A DNA stretch of 64,000 bases, taken from contig CAADRB010000097.1 in NCBI GenBank assembly GCA_900708905.1, forward strand, positions 186,001 through 250,000, written 5' to 3'. The stretch is from Hymenolepis diminuta. Its lineage: Eukaryota > Platyhelminthes > Cestoda > Cyclophyllidea > Hymenolepididae. The position numbers were made by a program, and so were the translations under genes. Under the pieces are notes generated by a model that saw nothing but the letters and a program-made list of their open reading frames with translations, did no database searches and had not been told where the DNA came from. Positions within the stretch are counted from its first letter, which is position 1; each line of letters opens with the position of its first letter. Shown here in pieces: positions 39,055 to 48,238 of this stretch.

Positions 39055-39460
39055 ACTTTTTTGCCTTCTCAACCATTGGGAGAAAAATTCGTTCAACTCT
39101 CGTGTCATCCAGCCTTTTTGCTATTTCGAGTGTTCCGATGCTTTCCAATTATCAAAAATTGCAATGTTTGCACTTCCGTGGCAAAACTGAATAAAGTAGG
39201 TATTGTTTATCCTTTTTACAAGGATTCTCCAATTCTTTCTGAGATTTACTTTATAAGCAAGCATTAAATGGAATAGTCTCACAACACTTTATCATTCCGA
39301 AAGCGAAAAGTATCACTACAAAGGCGGCGTTTTTATTTATTATTATTACCTGCAGCACTACGAAAGTTACAGTTTTTAGTTTGGGAGGCACCTGAAACCG
39401 GCTAAAAGAATGCCCAATAAATAAAAAAATACTGAGAGCCATGCCAAAGTATCAAAGGGG
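39055..39460. repeat. two family A fragments in opposite orientation
   Basis: 39,060-39,150 carries 'gccttctcaaccattgggag' in forward sense. 39,365-39,460 carries 'cacctgaaaccggctaaaag' and 'tgcccaataaataa' in reverse sense. The short frames over this region are not called as genes. Confidence 0.4.
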
Positions 39461-39472
39461 GCCTTAACTCAT

Positions 39473-39754
39473 TTGATTTTGGACTCGAGCTATACAATAC
39501 TTACTAAGCGGGCAGTTTACATTACAAAAATTCAAAGATTCAACAAGGGCATGTTTACCGATTTTATGGAAAAAGTCCAAATCCAAGAAGTTACTACAGC
39601 AAGACAGAAAAATTTTACTAAGTTATCTCAATTTCAAGCTTCCAGGAACGTCACCACAAACGAAATGGTGGAAACTGTAAGGAGAACCAGGGGGGACATC
39701 TGGCCTGTCACTGTTGGAATACATAATAGGTCCCTTTTGGACAAGGCGACTTAA
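39473..39754 (+). other. 93-codon open frame, unassigned
   Basis: The open frame has a protein-like section with 'FNKGMFTDFMEKVQIQEVTT' and 'TRGDIWPVTVGIHNRSLLDK', running directly into the family D repeat. Its start is a non-ATG codon. It may be the coding fringe of the repeat rather than a gene. No family recognised. Confidence 0.2.
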
Positions 39755-39920
39755 GTATTATAGCCCTCCCCCTGTCCTCAGTTGTGTCTAGTTTTCCTAT
39801 CTAGTCATTTGTAATTGCCAAAAAATATAACTATTTGAGCTAGACCAGACGTGCCATCCCTAAAATCCTCTGCGGTCTTTTGTGTGTAGTCCCCAGTATA
39901 CTACGCTTTGGACGTCGCGA
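39690..39920 (+). repeat. dispersed repeat, family D, copy 2
   Basis: Counterpart of 3,040-3,245. It has 'ggacaaggcgacttaagtat', 'tctagtcatttgtaat' and 'gagctagaccagacgtg' in the same order and spacing. Confidence 0.45.
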
Positions 39921-40655
39921 AACGAAATGTGGTATGAAAATAAAAGAGACTATCATTGCGTGAGATCTAGGTAATTTCTGCGACAAGTTAATGAGTAATA
40001 TAAAAAAGAAGAGTAAATCAAAGTAGAACAGAGTGAAATTCAGTATACGGTAAGTAAAAAGTGAGACAAATCGATTAGCAACTTGAGAAGGCTGTTTACA
40101 ATTAGTATAATGATTTTGTGTCTTTCCCACCTAATTGCAACTTGGCAAAATATATTAAGATGCGACATGGTAAAGACGTATTCTATCAGGGTTTTACTGC
40201 GCAATTTCCAAGATTTAGGAGTTACCATCGGTGCGAATACCGGTATTGAGAGGACCAATCGCATGTGTCAACAAAATTTAACATATAAGATTTATAACGT
40301 ATTTTTCCCTATCAGTGGAGCTTCACGGCTGTTGTAATCTACCTGAAAATAAAACGTGTCCTGTTTAAGGATTTTAATATCCACTTTGACCTATTTATTC
40401 TTCTTCTACTTTAGCCTTTGTGGAAAGATATTCAACAATCACTCATAGTTAATTGTAACAATTAGCTTCGGCAAAAATATTATAGATCTTTAAAGTAAAA
40501 CTACTATCCGAGCGAAAGATATTCCATTTTTTAAGCATCGTGTTTAACATTTTTCACCACCTCTTTCTTAAATTTACAAAATCGCAGTTTTATCGTAGAA
40601 AAGTAAATTAACAGTACTTCGAGAGAAAAAAATATGTTTTAGTTTATGATTTCAG

Positions 40656-41070
40656 GCGTTGAAATTGGAGAAGCATAGGCGAAAGACGCGCATTTGATTC
40701 TAGTTATCTCCAAGTGGGCATAGGTTAAGGTGCCTGTGTATACCTGCACCCAACCAATCAGCTTCACGTCTCCCTAGCATGCCTGGGGGCAAAGAACTTG
40801 CCAAGCTATCTGACCGTCCCACTTAGCACTTACACTAATCCGGACGCCGATTTAACCCGAGAAGAGGTAAGTAATACGACGACGAGGAAAGATACGAACT
40901 ACTGAGTGAAGAGGAAGTCAAGAAACAAGACAGACCTCAAGGACGATAAAACGGCGCTGAATTCGATTTTTTGGATTAGTGGATTATAAAAAACAAACGC
41001 TTGATAATGGCGCTCCTCTTTTATGAGGCACCAGGACGCCGACTACTTGTCTTTCTACTTCTGCGTAAGT
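40656..41070 (+). promoter_or_regulatory. GC- and CpG-richer block, candidate promoter / 5' end
   Basis: The block stands out from its AT-rich surroundings by many CpG dinucleotides (for example 'tccggacgccgattt', 'aatacgacgacgagg', 'aaaacggcgctgaattcg'). It ends in a candidate first coding exon. It also contains protein-like readings, 'KNLPSYLTVPLSTYTNPDAD' and, one frame over, 'YDDEERYELLSEEEVKKQDR'. Part of it may therefore be an exon or a decayed coding sequence instead. Confidence 0.3.
41007..41064 (+). CDS. candidate first coding exon (signal-like N terminus)
   Basis: The ATG has A at -3 and G at +4. Nineteen codons give 'MALLFYEAPGRRLLVFLLL', hydrophobic and signal- or anchor-like, ending in phase 1 at a gtaagt donor. 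The continuation is not established. One phase-compatible acceptor (ttgtag, 42,310-42,315) would join the open frame ending at 42,554. Confidence 0.25.
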
Positions 41071-41539
41071 TCACCAGAATTTTGCCTTGTTTGACTTAGT
41101 TTTTTCTTCATATAACCGCGGTGTATTAATGTATATGCCAATTCACTCTGCCTCGTGATTTATTAACTCCGGAAACCGAAACATTCATTGAAATAATTTT
41201 GGCCGAATAATTTAAAATTTACTCAGAGGAAGGAATGGATTACTGCTTTCACTTATTAAGTTATTTAAGTTGAATGACTCGCAAAATAATTGTAAAGACA
41301 AAATATGATAAGTTAAGCAATCTAACACAGTGTGATTAAACAGAAAAAAGCATTTTTTTCTATCTCCTATCATAACAAGTATTAAACGTATTTTCCTGTC
41401 TGAGGAAGAGAAGCATGTAAAAATTTATTGACCTACGTTGGTAAAAATTTGGTGATTTTGAAGGAAGCTCTTAAATCAAGCAAGAAAAACTAGGATTGCA
41501 CTTTCAGAATGTATTTCCCAAGGAAGTTAATCTTTGTGA

Positions 41540-41730
41540 GGAGTGGAGCAACTACTTCGTCTGTAAAGCCATAAATTCGATGCCCATTGGTGTATATTCA
41601 GTGAGGATAACGATCAGTCTCAATGGCTGAGTTTAACTAATAAAGGGAGTGACAGAATTTGAGATTCGCCCTAGAGAGGCTCCGTGATGCTGGTCCTCTT
41701 TACAAGATTGGAGTTTGACGACGCTGTTCT
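41540..41730 (+). repeat. SINE-like repeat, family B
   Basis: 'aattcgatgcccattggtgt' matches 'agttcgatgttcattggtgt' at 58,726-58,745. 'gggagtgacagaatttgag' matches 'ggaagtgacagaattctaa' further on. Confidence 0.55.
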
Positions 41731-41758
41731 AAGTGGTTCTCTCAGTGGAGAACCACTT
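41731..41758. other. perfect 11-bp hairpin
   Basis: AAGTGGTTCTC, a 6-nt loop TCAGTG, then GAGAACCACTT. Immediately follows the family B repeat body and is absent from the other copies. Confidence 0.7.
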
Positions 41759-42010
41759 AATTAGCTCTACTACTCTATCACGGAAAAGGAAATTTTAAAA
41801 CTCATTATTAATGAACATATTAAACTTTTCTTACATGAATGCTCTCCGTATCCGTAGTAATGTCACAGACCTATTGCAGCTACAGCACGTAACTTATCAA
41901 TAGACTGACTACATTATACGTTCATCGAAACATGTCCCTATAATAGCCTCAATCACAAGCACGGCTTGTTAGGGCTTGGCCTTTTAACTCGTCTCTGTTT
42001 ATGCCATGTG

Positions 42011-42101
42011 CATACTCCTCCTATTTCCCTTTCCCTACTTAATGTCCCCCTTGCCTCACCCTGCACCATTTAGGGACGGGAAAGGGCGAAGGGGGAGTAT
42101 G
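42011..42101. repeat. imperfect inverted repeat (about 27-bp arms)
   Basis: The left arm begins 'catactcctcctatttccct'. The right arm, read on the minus strand, begins 'catactcccccttcgccctt'. The spacer is about 35 nt. The arms are pyrimidine- and purine-rich respectively. This could be a fold-back element or a structured RNA segment; no flanking duplication was verified. Confidence 0.5.
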
Positions 42102-42276
42102 AGAGATATGAGGGATGAAGCCGATGGTCTAATGTAAACAAGGTCCCACTAACATTGGCGATGGAATTTGGAACCCATCTTGGAAACCACACACATGCAC
42201 ACACCGACTTCAGAGATTTGTAAAATTCCCAAATTTGTCGTAGTCATAGTGACGTAGTGACAATAGAATTTACTAG

Positions 42277-42554
42277 GGCCTAAGTTAGATTGGGGAATAT
42301 TCAGTATTGTAGGAATTTTCGTTAATAGTGATTTCTTATTCTGCTGTTTGTTATATCATTATGCTGATGGTAGGTTCATGAATGTTTTGGAGGAATCTTC
42401 ATATAAAGCTATCCAACAAGAGTTTAATTGCCACCCATCTCGGACTGATAGATATTTTCTCCTTTTGATATTCCTTCCTTGTCTTAAATGTGTGGCACTG
42501 TATTTCTCATTTATATCTCTACCGTTGAGACAGCCATTGTCATTTGTCTATTAA
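42277..42554 (+). other. open frame without start, possible exon
   Basis: Open for about 92 codons to a TAA, with protein-like stretches such as 'NVLEESSYKAIQQEFNCHPS', but no ATG near its left end. It would be coding only as a spliced exon. From 42,316 it is in phase with the candidate first exon at 41,007-41,064. The nearest AATAAA is about 315 nt downstream. Its length is also possible by chance. Confidence 0.2.
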
Positions 42555-42599
42555 ATCTACCTTTCGTGACATTCACATGACGCAGCCTTACTATTGTTC

Positions 42600-44640
42600 T
42601 AATCAAGCAGACGTATTGAATCTCTTTTCCCACTTCAAACTAAGACGACCCGTATAAAGATTTAGAAATTTAAAACTTTGGACTACGAGGTTAAAATCAT
42701 GGACATTCCAGTTAGAAATTGAAAGCTCTAATCCTCTGCCGAAATGAAGTATTTGAAAGAGATTTCCAACACAATTTCTTAAAAGATCATAGGTTCGTAT
42801 GGTCTTTATCCAATTGTTTACTGTAAAGACAACCCCTTTTAATCATTCTAGGAGCCAAAACGGGTTCCAAATAAAATACATTTTTAATTTAAATCAGATC
42901 ATTTCAAATTCTCTTAAAAACATTTTCTCTTATTTCACTAGAATTTATCATTGGCCATCATTCCATAGTGAAACTTTAAGAACCTCTCCATTTTTACTTT
43001 GTCGTATAGGAATCTCTGCCGTCTATAGCTTTTTCGTTAACTACGCACTCAATAGAATTTAAAACTTGTGTCAAAACGTCCATTTAAATAAAGATTAAAG
43101 ATGAGCAGGAATTCTAGCTTCTCTTCCTCAATTCAAACGTTTTATCCTTCAATTTGCTATTCCAAAGGCCCCGGTTTTGTCTCCAAAAGCGGTTTAAATT
43201 TAATGAACAATTTAGGATTCATGAGATGATTCAGCAGACGAGTTATATGTTCTCGCGACACAGAACAATCTGTCACTGAAACTGAAAAAATAAATATACA
43301 TTCGGCTTCAAATGTATAAATAATGACAAATGGTTGAATTTCACATGATAACAGATATTTTATGGCTTTCTTAAATGATTAAGATGAAGTAACTGGCTGA
43401 TTAAAAGTTGTTGGTATCAATTTTTAACCGCTTTTACTATATTGTTAAACACGCTTGCAGTTTCAAAAAATTACTTGAATTACTTCAAACATAATTACTC
43501 ATCAATGTTTAAAACAAATAACCTTAGCATTTGGGTAGTTTATTATTTATTTGCGCGTAACTCTCATTATCTAAGATTTTTTGTATATAATTGCAATGGA
43601 AAAGAGTCATAGAAGACCAAAGCTCAAGGTTACTTCCAGTTTCACCCTATTCAGATTTAAATCCGACTGTTTATCGGTCTTATACTCTTTATTTCGAATA
43701 TTTAAGCTGCTTAATATTTCAATTTCAAAGATATCTTACTGTCGAATACTAAAAATTTATATTAGATACTTACGACTATCAAATTTTGTAGAGTTCAAAA
43801 GTCAAACTGTGTCAGAATGTCAAATAGTATACTATCAATGCACCTGAAAAGAGTTCGTAGATTTCATCCACAGATTAATTAATACTAATTCTTCGTGCCT
43901 GAGCTTGAAATACAACCTTGTCATTGCTGGAGTATCTAACTAACCAAGCACCCAGTCGTCCTGTGTGTAAATAAATATATTTTCCTAAGAACAAATGATG
44001 TTTGAGTTATGAGTCTGAGCTACTTTGGCCATTGTATAACTCACTTGACACCTAGCAACACTGCTGTGGCAGCCTAGATTAAATCTGTGTCTACAGACCG
44101 ATTTCAAAGAATTCAGTACAAATTTGAGATCATTCCACCTTTTTATATATATTCCATTTTTCTGTGTTTAACCGGGCGAGCTTGAGCTTTCATTTTAATC
44201 ATGTTAGATCCTATATCTTTTCTAAAACCTTCAATTTATTTCTGTTGCTTCGTTCGCTTTTTTAATAATTTTATTTTCGCAATGCGTAGTCTAACTCTTA
44301 GCAGGGAGGTCTCACATCTCTAGACATGTTCAGCATTTCTTTTAAAATATAAAACTCCTCTCTTCCAAGTGAAACTTTTAGTTTAATGAAATCAAATTTT
44401 GGTCAATTACCTAATATCAAACCAGTTATTCGAATAATTCCTAATTTGTTTCTTCACTTTTCTAAATTAAGAACCTATGCAGCAACTCCTGAGTCAGTTC
44501 GCTTTTATATGTTTGTTTGAATTAAAAAAGGTCAAGTACACTAGCAAGAAGACATTTAAAATGAAGTAGTTAATAATTTATAAAATGCCCAAAAATCTAG
44601 AAGGGGAAGTAATTGTCAATTTGCGGTTCATGAAATCTAA
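42600..44640. other. intergenic, nothing recognised
   Basis: AT-rich sequence. Frames of 87-88 codons (42,799-43,062 and 43,581-43,847) are AT-driven and of chance length. Confidence 0.4.
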
Positions 44641-44649
44641 TAAAGTTAG

Positions 44650-44655
44650 TTTATT
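44650..44655 (-). terminator. poly(A) signal of the minus-strand acidic-tail gene
   Basis: AATAAA on the minus strand, about 110 nt beyond the TAG stop at 44,765-44,767. Confidence 0.45.
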
Positions 44656-44764
44656 TCAATTGAAAACTGTACATAGCTTTTGAAAACACGTGCAAATGGA
44701 AATAAGATTAACCTTAAAAATGACATAAAATCATGTTTTATGGAACATGGAATATTCTGGAATA

Positions 44765-45184
44765 CTAATCAGTCTCGTAATCTTCATCATCACTATCTTC
44801 CTCATCTTCATCTTCTTCCCAAGGCCAGGTTCCAGTAAGCATGTAGTGCTTCCACTCTGGCATTCCAGTTAACCCCTCCAAATCTGCTGGGTCGAATAGG
44901 TCCGAAACTTCGCAGAGGAAACATGCTGCACTTCGAAGGAGCTTTAGTAAAGAAATATTATCTCTGCATGTGCATTTTCGGTAGTATTCCAGTGGCCACA
45001 TTAGAAAAAAGTACGTGCAAAATTCACAAGTTGGTCGTGGTTTCGGCAGACAGGGCAAAATAACCCGGATCGTGAGAGTCGCCAACATTGGATGGAAAGG
45101 TTCCACAAAAACCGTCGTGAATTCATCCAACCAAACTGCTATTCGCCATGGGCCACTTATTATACACCATTTAATGCAACACAT
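44765..45184 (-). CDS. hypothetical protein with acidic C-terminal tail
   Basis: The longest sense-like single-exon frame in the window. It is open from 45,238 to the TAG at 44,765. The first ATG in frame is at 45,184, giving 139 residues; 13 further codons lie upstream, starting at a GTG (45,223), so the true N terminus could come from an upstream exon (a weak acceptor ends aaccag at about 45,229). The body is rich in Cys and aromatic residues, with 'PKPRPTCEFCTYFFLMWPLE' and later 'FDPADLEGLTGMPEWKHYML'. The tail 'EEDEDEEDSDDEDYETD' is strongly acidic. Several cysteines could bind metal, but no known finger spacing is evident. A minus-strand AATAAA lies about 110 nt past the stop. The family is not recognised. 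Length, tail and poly(A) signal argue for a real gene. Confidence 0.55.
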   Translation of the reverse strand: MCCIKWCIISGPWRIAVWLDEFTTVFVEPFHPMLATLTIRVILPCLPKPRPTCEFCTYFFLMWPLEYYRKCTCRDNISLLKLLRSAACFLCEVSDLFDPADLEGLTGMPEWKHYMLTGTWPWEEDEDEEDSDDEDYETD

Positions 45185-45539
45185 TTGTCTCACTTCAGTT
45201 AAACAGCAAAACAATCGATTCACAGCTGGTTTGCATAATTAGGTCAATTAATTTTCGGCTAAGTTAGATAAAATTCGATTAATGCAATTTGATGTTTCAA
45301 ACTGCAGAAAACGGCAGCGAGATAATTTATGAGGATTTGGAATTGTTTTTCGCCTGAGAAAACAAACCACAAACAAATAAAATGAATGGAGGGTAACAGG
45401 GTGGAGCACGCATTTTAGCCGACAAATTAGGCAGCTGTTTTGCAAGAAGTTTGTGTTTTTCGCTTTTTTGGACCTCTACTAGTTTTAGAATTGTGTAAAA
45501 GATGTAGGTGGCTTTGTTAGATTATGCACTACAATGCCA

Positions 45540-45760
45540 ATCGCCGATGATGCAGTAGGCGAACATTCAAAATAAGTCCACGGGGCCTATTTTAGCTCTC
45601 ATATTTCCGAGTGTTTTACAATTTCTCAGTAGGATTTTCGCCTCAACAACTGTTCATTTTGATGATAGCTGGCTAGTGCGACGATGGCAACGCATTATCG
45701 TAGTAATGAAAGCTGCGTGCACATATAGATTACGCTTCACTGACGCGACAGTGGCTCTTT
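45540..45760. promoter_or_regulatory. CpG-richer segment right of the acidic-tail gene, possible promoter
   Basis: Several CpGs ('tagtgcgacgatggcaacgc', 'cactgacgcgacag') in an AT-rich setting, 350-570 nt upstream of the minus-strand start. Promoter use is inferred only from composition and position. A good minus-strand acceptor tract (ttttctcag, about 45,352-45,360) suggests a spliced 5' UTR. Confidence 0.25.
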
Positions 45761-45769
45761 TGTGGCACA

Positions 45770-47500
45770 CATTATGACACCAAAATGCTTGATTGATCTT
45801 GTGGGGATAAAATAATTGTTAAATTAGGTAGGCGGTACAGACTAGACTATGTCTGTCTAGTTTCGTTTTGTATATAGTCATATTGATCAGTTAGAAATAA
45901 ATGAGTTATTTGTATCCATGACAAAGCAAAAAATAACCTACAAATTTAACCATGAGGAATCATCATTGGGAGAGTAAAAATATCAGTCAAGGGATCTAAG
46001 GTCCCAATCATCTAAATTTCACTTTTGTAGAATTGACTGATGCCTTCCTTGACAGATTTTTATATTACACTGTAATCTTTTCAATCTGGTTCTGGATCTC
46101 CAACTTGATTAAGTAGATGTTTAATATCCACATTTGTTATCTTGGTATATCGCTCTTCTATATCCAAATAAAATTGAAAAAAGACAAGATGTTTTTTAGT
46201 GTGAAGTAATATGTTGCTCTAGATATCTGAAAGTGATGAAATTACTCTTGTTCGGTTCATCCCATATGATAAAACTCCAAATTATATTGTGAGGTCATTT
46301 GACGCTATCAGTACTGAATGATAATCAGCATTTGGAGTAGTGTCTAAACATTAATAAACCAAAATCGTAGTTTTTGCGTTGCGGACAAAGATTTGGAATT
46401 TACTTTGATGGTAACGTTTTCATTTTGATACATGGCAACTATTACTACTGTAAATTTTTTTGAGAAAGGCTGTTTTCCTATCTCCATTTATGCCAAAAGT
46501 TGTATTGTGTGCTCAAAAGCTGAGTGATAATTCGATCCTTCATATCATCCAAATTCTTCACTTTCTTTTTGTCTGTCACTGTTGCAGAATTTTTCAAGAA
46601 AACTTTTTACTCATACTCATCGCTGAGTGTGGTCTATGAATCATTCCTTTTTTCCATTCTGTTTTAATTTCTTGGTCGATATTGGTGAGTCATGCCACCT
46701 AATTTCCTTCTAATATTGACAGCTATTAAAGGAAATGCTCGAAATCAAAAGCCAGAGTGAGAAATACCAATCTCTGCCCTAATTTTAAATACTATCATTT
46801 TTATTAGATTATTACCCCTGGTTAAGCAAAATAATGAAATAGCATTAAAAACATGCCAAACAACTTAATATGCTAGTTGGGGGTAAAACGGGATAATCTA
46901 ATAGGAGCATATAACGAAGTGACAATATCATCCGTCTTAATACATTTGAATTCTAGAAGCATTGAGCTGTCTGTATTCTCATAAGAATATAGTTTTACTT
47001 CGCAATATCTTAGTGTTCCACAGCCCAAATTTCACGATTTAACCCCCGAGTTTCTTGGTAAATTCACATTCGTGTTGCTCAAAACTTGTTGGTCGGTTGA
47101 TTTAATTTAACAGTTGGCCACTTCGGAGCTTTCGACCGATTGATCTGAAGCAGTTACTGATTTCTGCATATCTTAATGGAAGCTTATCATTTATCAAATA
47201 TTCAGCACTTCGGTATAGCATTCTTTTATAGTGCCTGGAATCACCTCTTTCGAAGAGCATCAATTGGTAATAATATTTTCTCTTAGAATAATTTGGTAAG
47301 TTTTCAGATTAGTAATGCCCAGTTAACCGGAAACACGGAGCATTTTGAGAAGTCTAACCAATTCACTTTTCAGTGCAAAATTTATGAAAAATGGGTGTCT
47401 GGATATATGGAATCTTATAGTCACAACAGCAAATGCTCGGGTAGGTATCTTGAATTCTGTTAAATGGTGATAATTGATGGTTTCTGAGTTGGTTGGAAGT
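45770..47500. other. intergenic, nothing recognised
   Basis: AT-rich sequence between the minus-strand acidic-tail gene and the Ig receptor gene. No supported gene or RNA. Confidence 0.4.
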
Positions 47501-47559
47501 GCTCAAATTATTAAATTCTCTAATATGCCAACAACCGGTAATTTAGGTGACAGAATGTC

Positions 47560-47904
47560 AATTTGAATTTCCCATGGCTCTCGTTCACGCACAGAAACAA
47601 CGAATGCATCGCCATAGATAGGCCTAATGATGCATTTGTACAGCCTGAGCTCATCTCACCTGTCCAGCCAATAGCGACCAAGCGTGAGGGTAGCACAACG
47701 CACGTGCGTCCGTTTATCTCATCAACACGGAGAACTGAGTAGAATTTCACCCAAAATTTCCCTCTTAATTCGCGCGTGCGTTCCACTGATACAGAACCAA
47801 CTGTTGTGCGGGCACATAGGGTCATGGAAATGTCGGGATCCTACCGGCGACGATACTAGATAACTAATCTGGAGTATTCTCACGTACAACTTCTGCCTCT
47901 TTCT
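47560..47904 (+). promoter_or_regulatory. CpG-rich 5' flank of the Ig receptor gene
   Basis: Marked rise in G+C and CpG ('cacaacgcacgtgcgtccg', 'aattcgcgcgtgcgttcc', 'ctaccggcgacgatac') directly before the first coding exon. It is likely promoter and/or 5' UTR. No convincing TATA box was seen. The 101-codon minus-strand frame here is not called as a gene. Confidence 0.4.
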
Positions 47905-48238
47905 ATGCATCAGCTACATCTGGATTTGATACTTACATTTATCTTTATTTCTATTCTCTTTGCCGATGCCACTGATGATGATGCTGGTAAAAAATCGGAT
48001 GATGTAGAGAGTCTGAGAAGTTTAATCTTCGCTCCAGAGTCTGGAGAAACAGTAACTGCTCTAGAATCCTTACAATCAACTGTCTGCTCACCTGTAGACG
48101 AGCGACTTCAACGGCAGTGCTTCTCAGAACTCCCCGCAGATCGATATGAAGTCCTTGAGGGATCTCCTGTGAGAATGAGATGTCGCGTGTCAAGACAAAG
48201 GGGAAAGGCTCAGTGGAGAGCTCATAACACTTTATTAG
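47905..48238 (+). CDS. Ig receptor exon 1: signal peptide and first half of Ig1
   Basis: ATG at 47,905. Residues 6-20 are hydrophobic and cleavage is likely near residue 22. A low-complexity acidic linker follows (DDD at 24-26), then Ig1 with C93 in 'RMRCRV' and W104 in 'AQWRAH'. The donor is gtaggt, phase 1. C61 and C72 are additional cysteines before the domain. A pyrimidine tract ending catcag sits 9 nt into this exon, so a splice from an unseen upstream exon is an alternative start. Confidence 0.8.

Noticed and set aside
47520..47825. 101-codon minus-strand frame upstream of the Ig receptor
   Set aside because: Lies in a GC-richer promoter region where stops are rarer; no recognisable protein.
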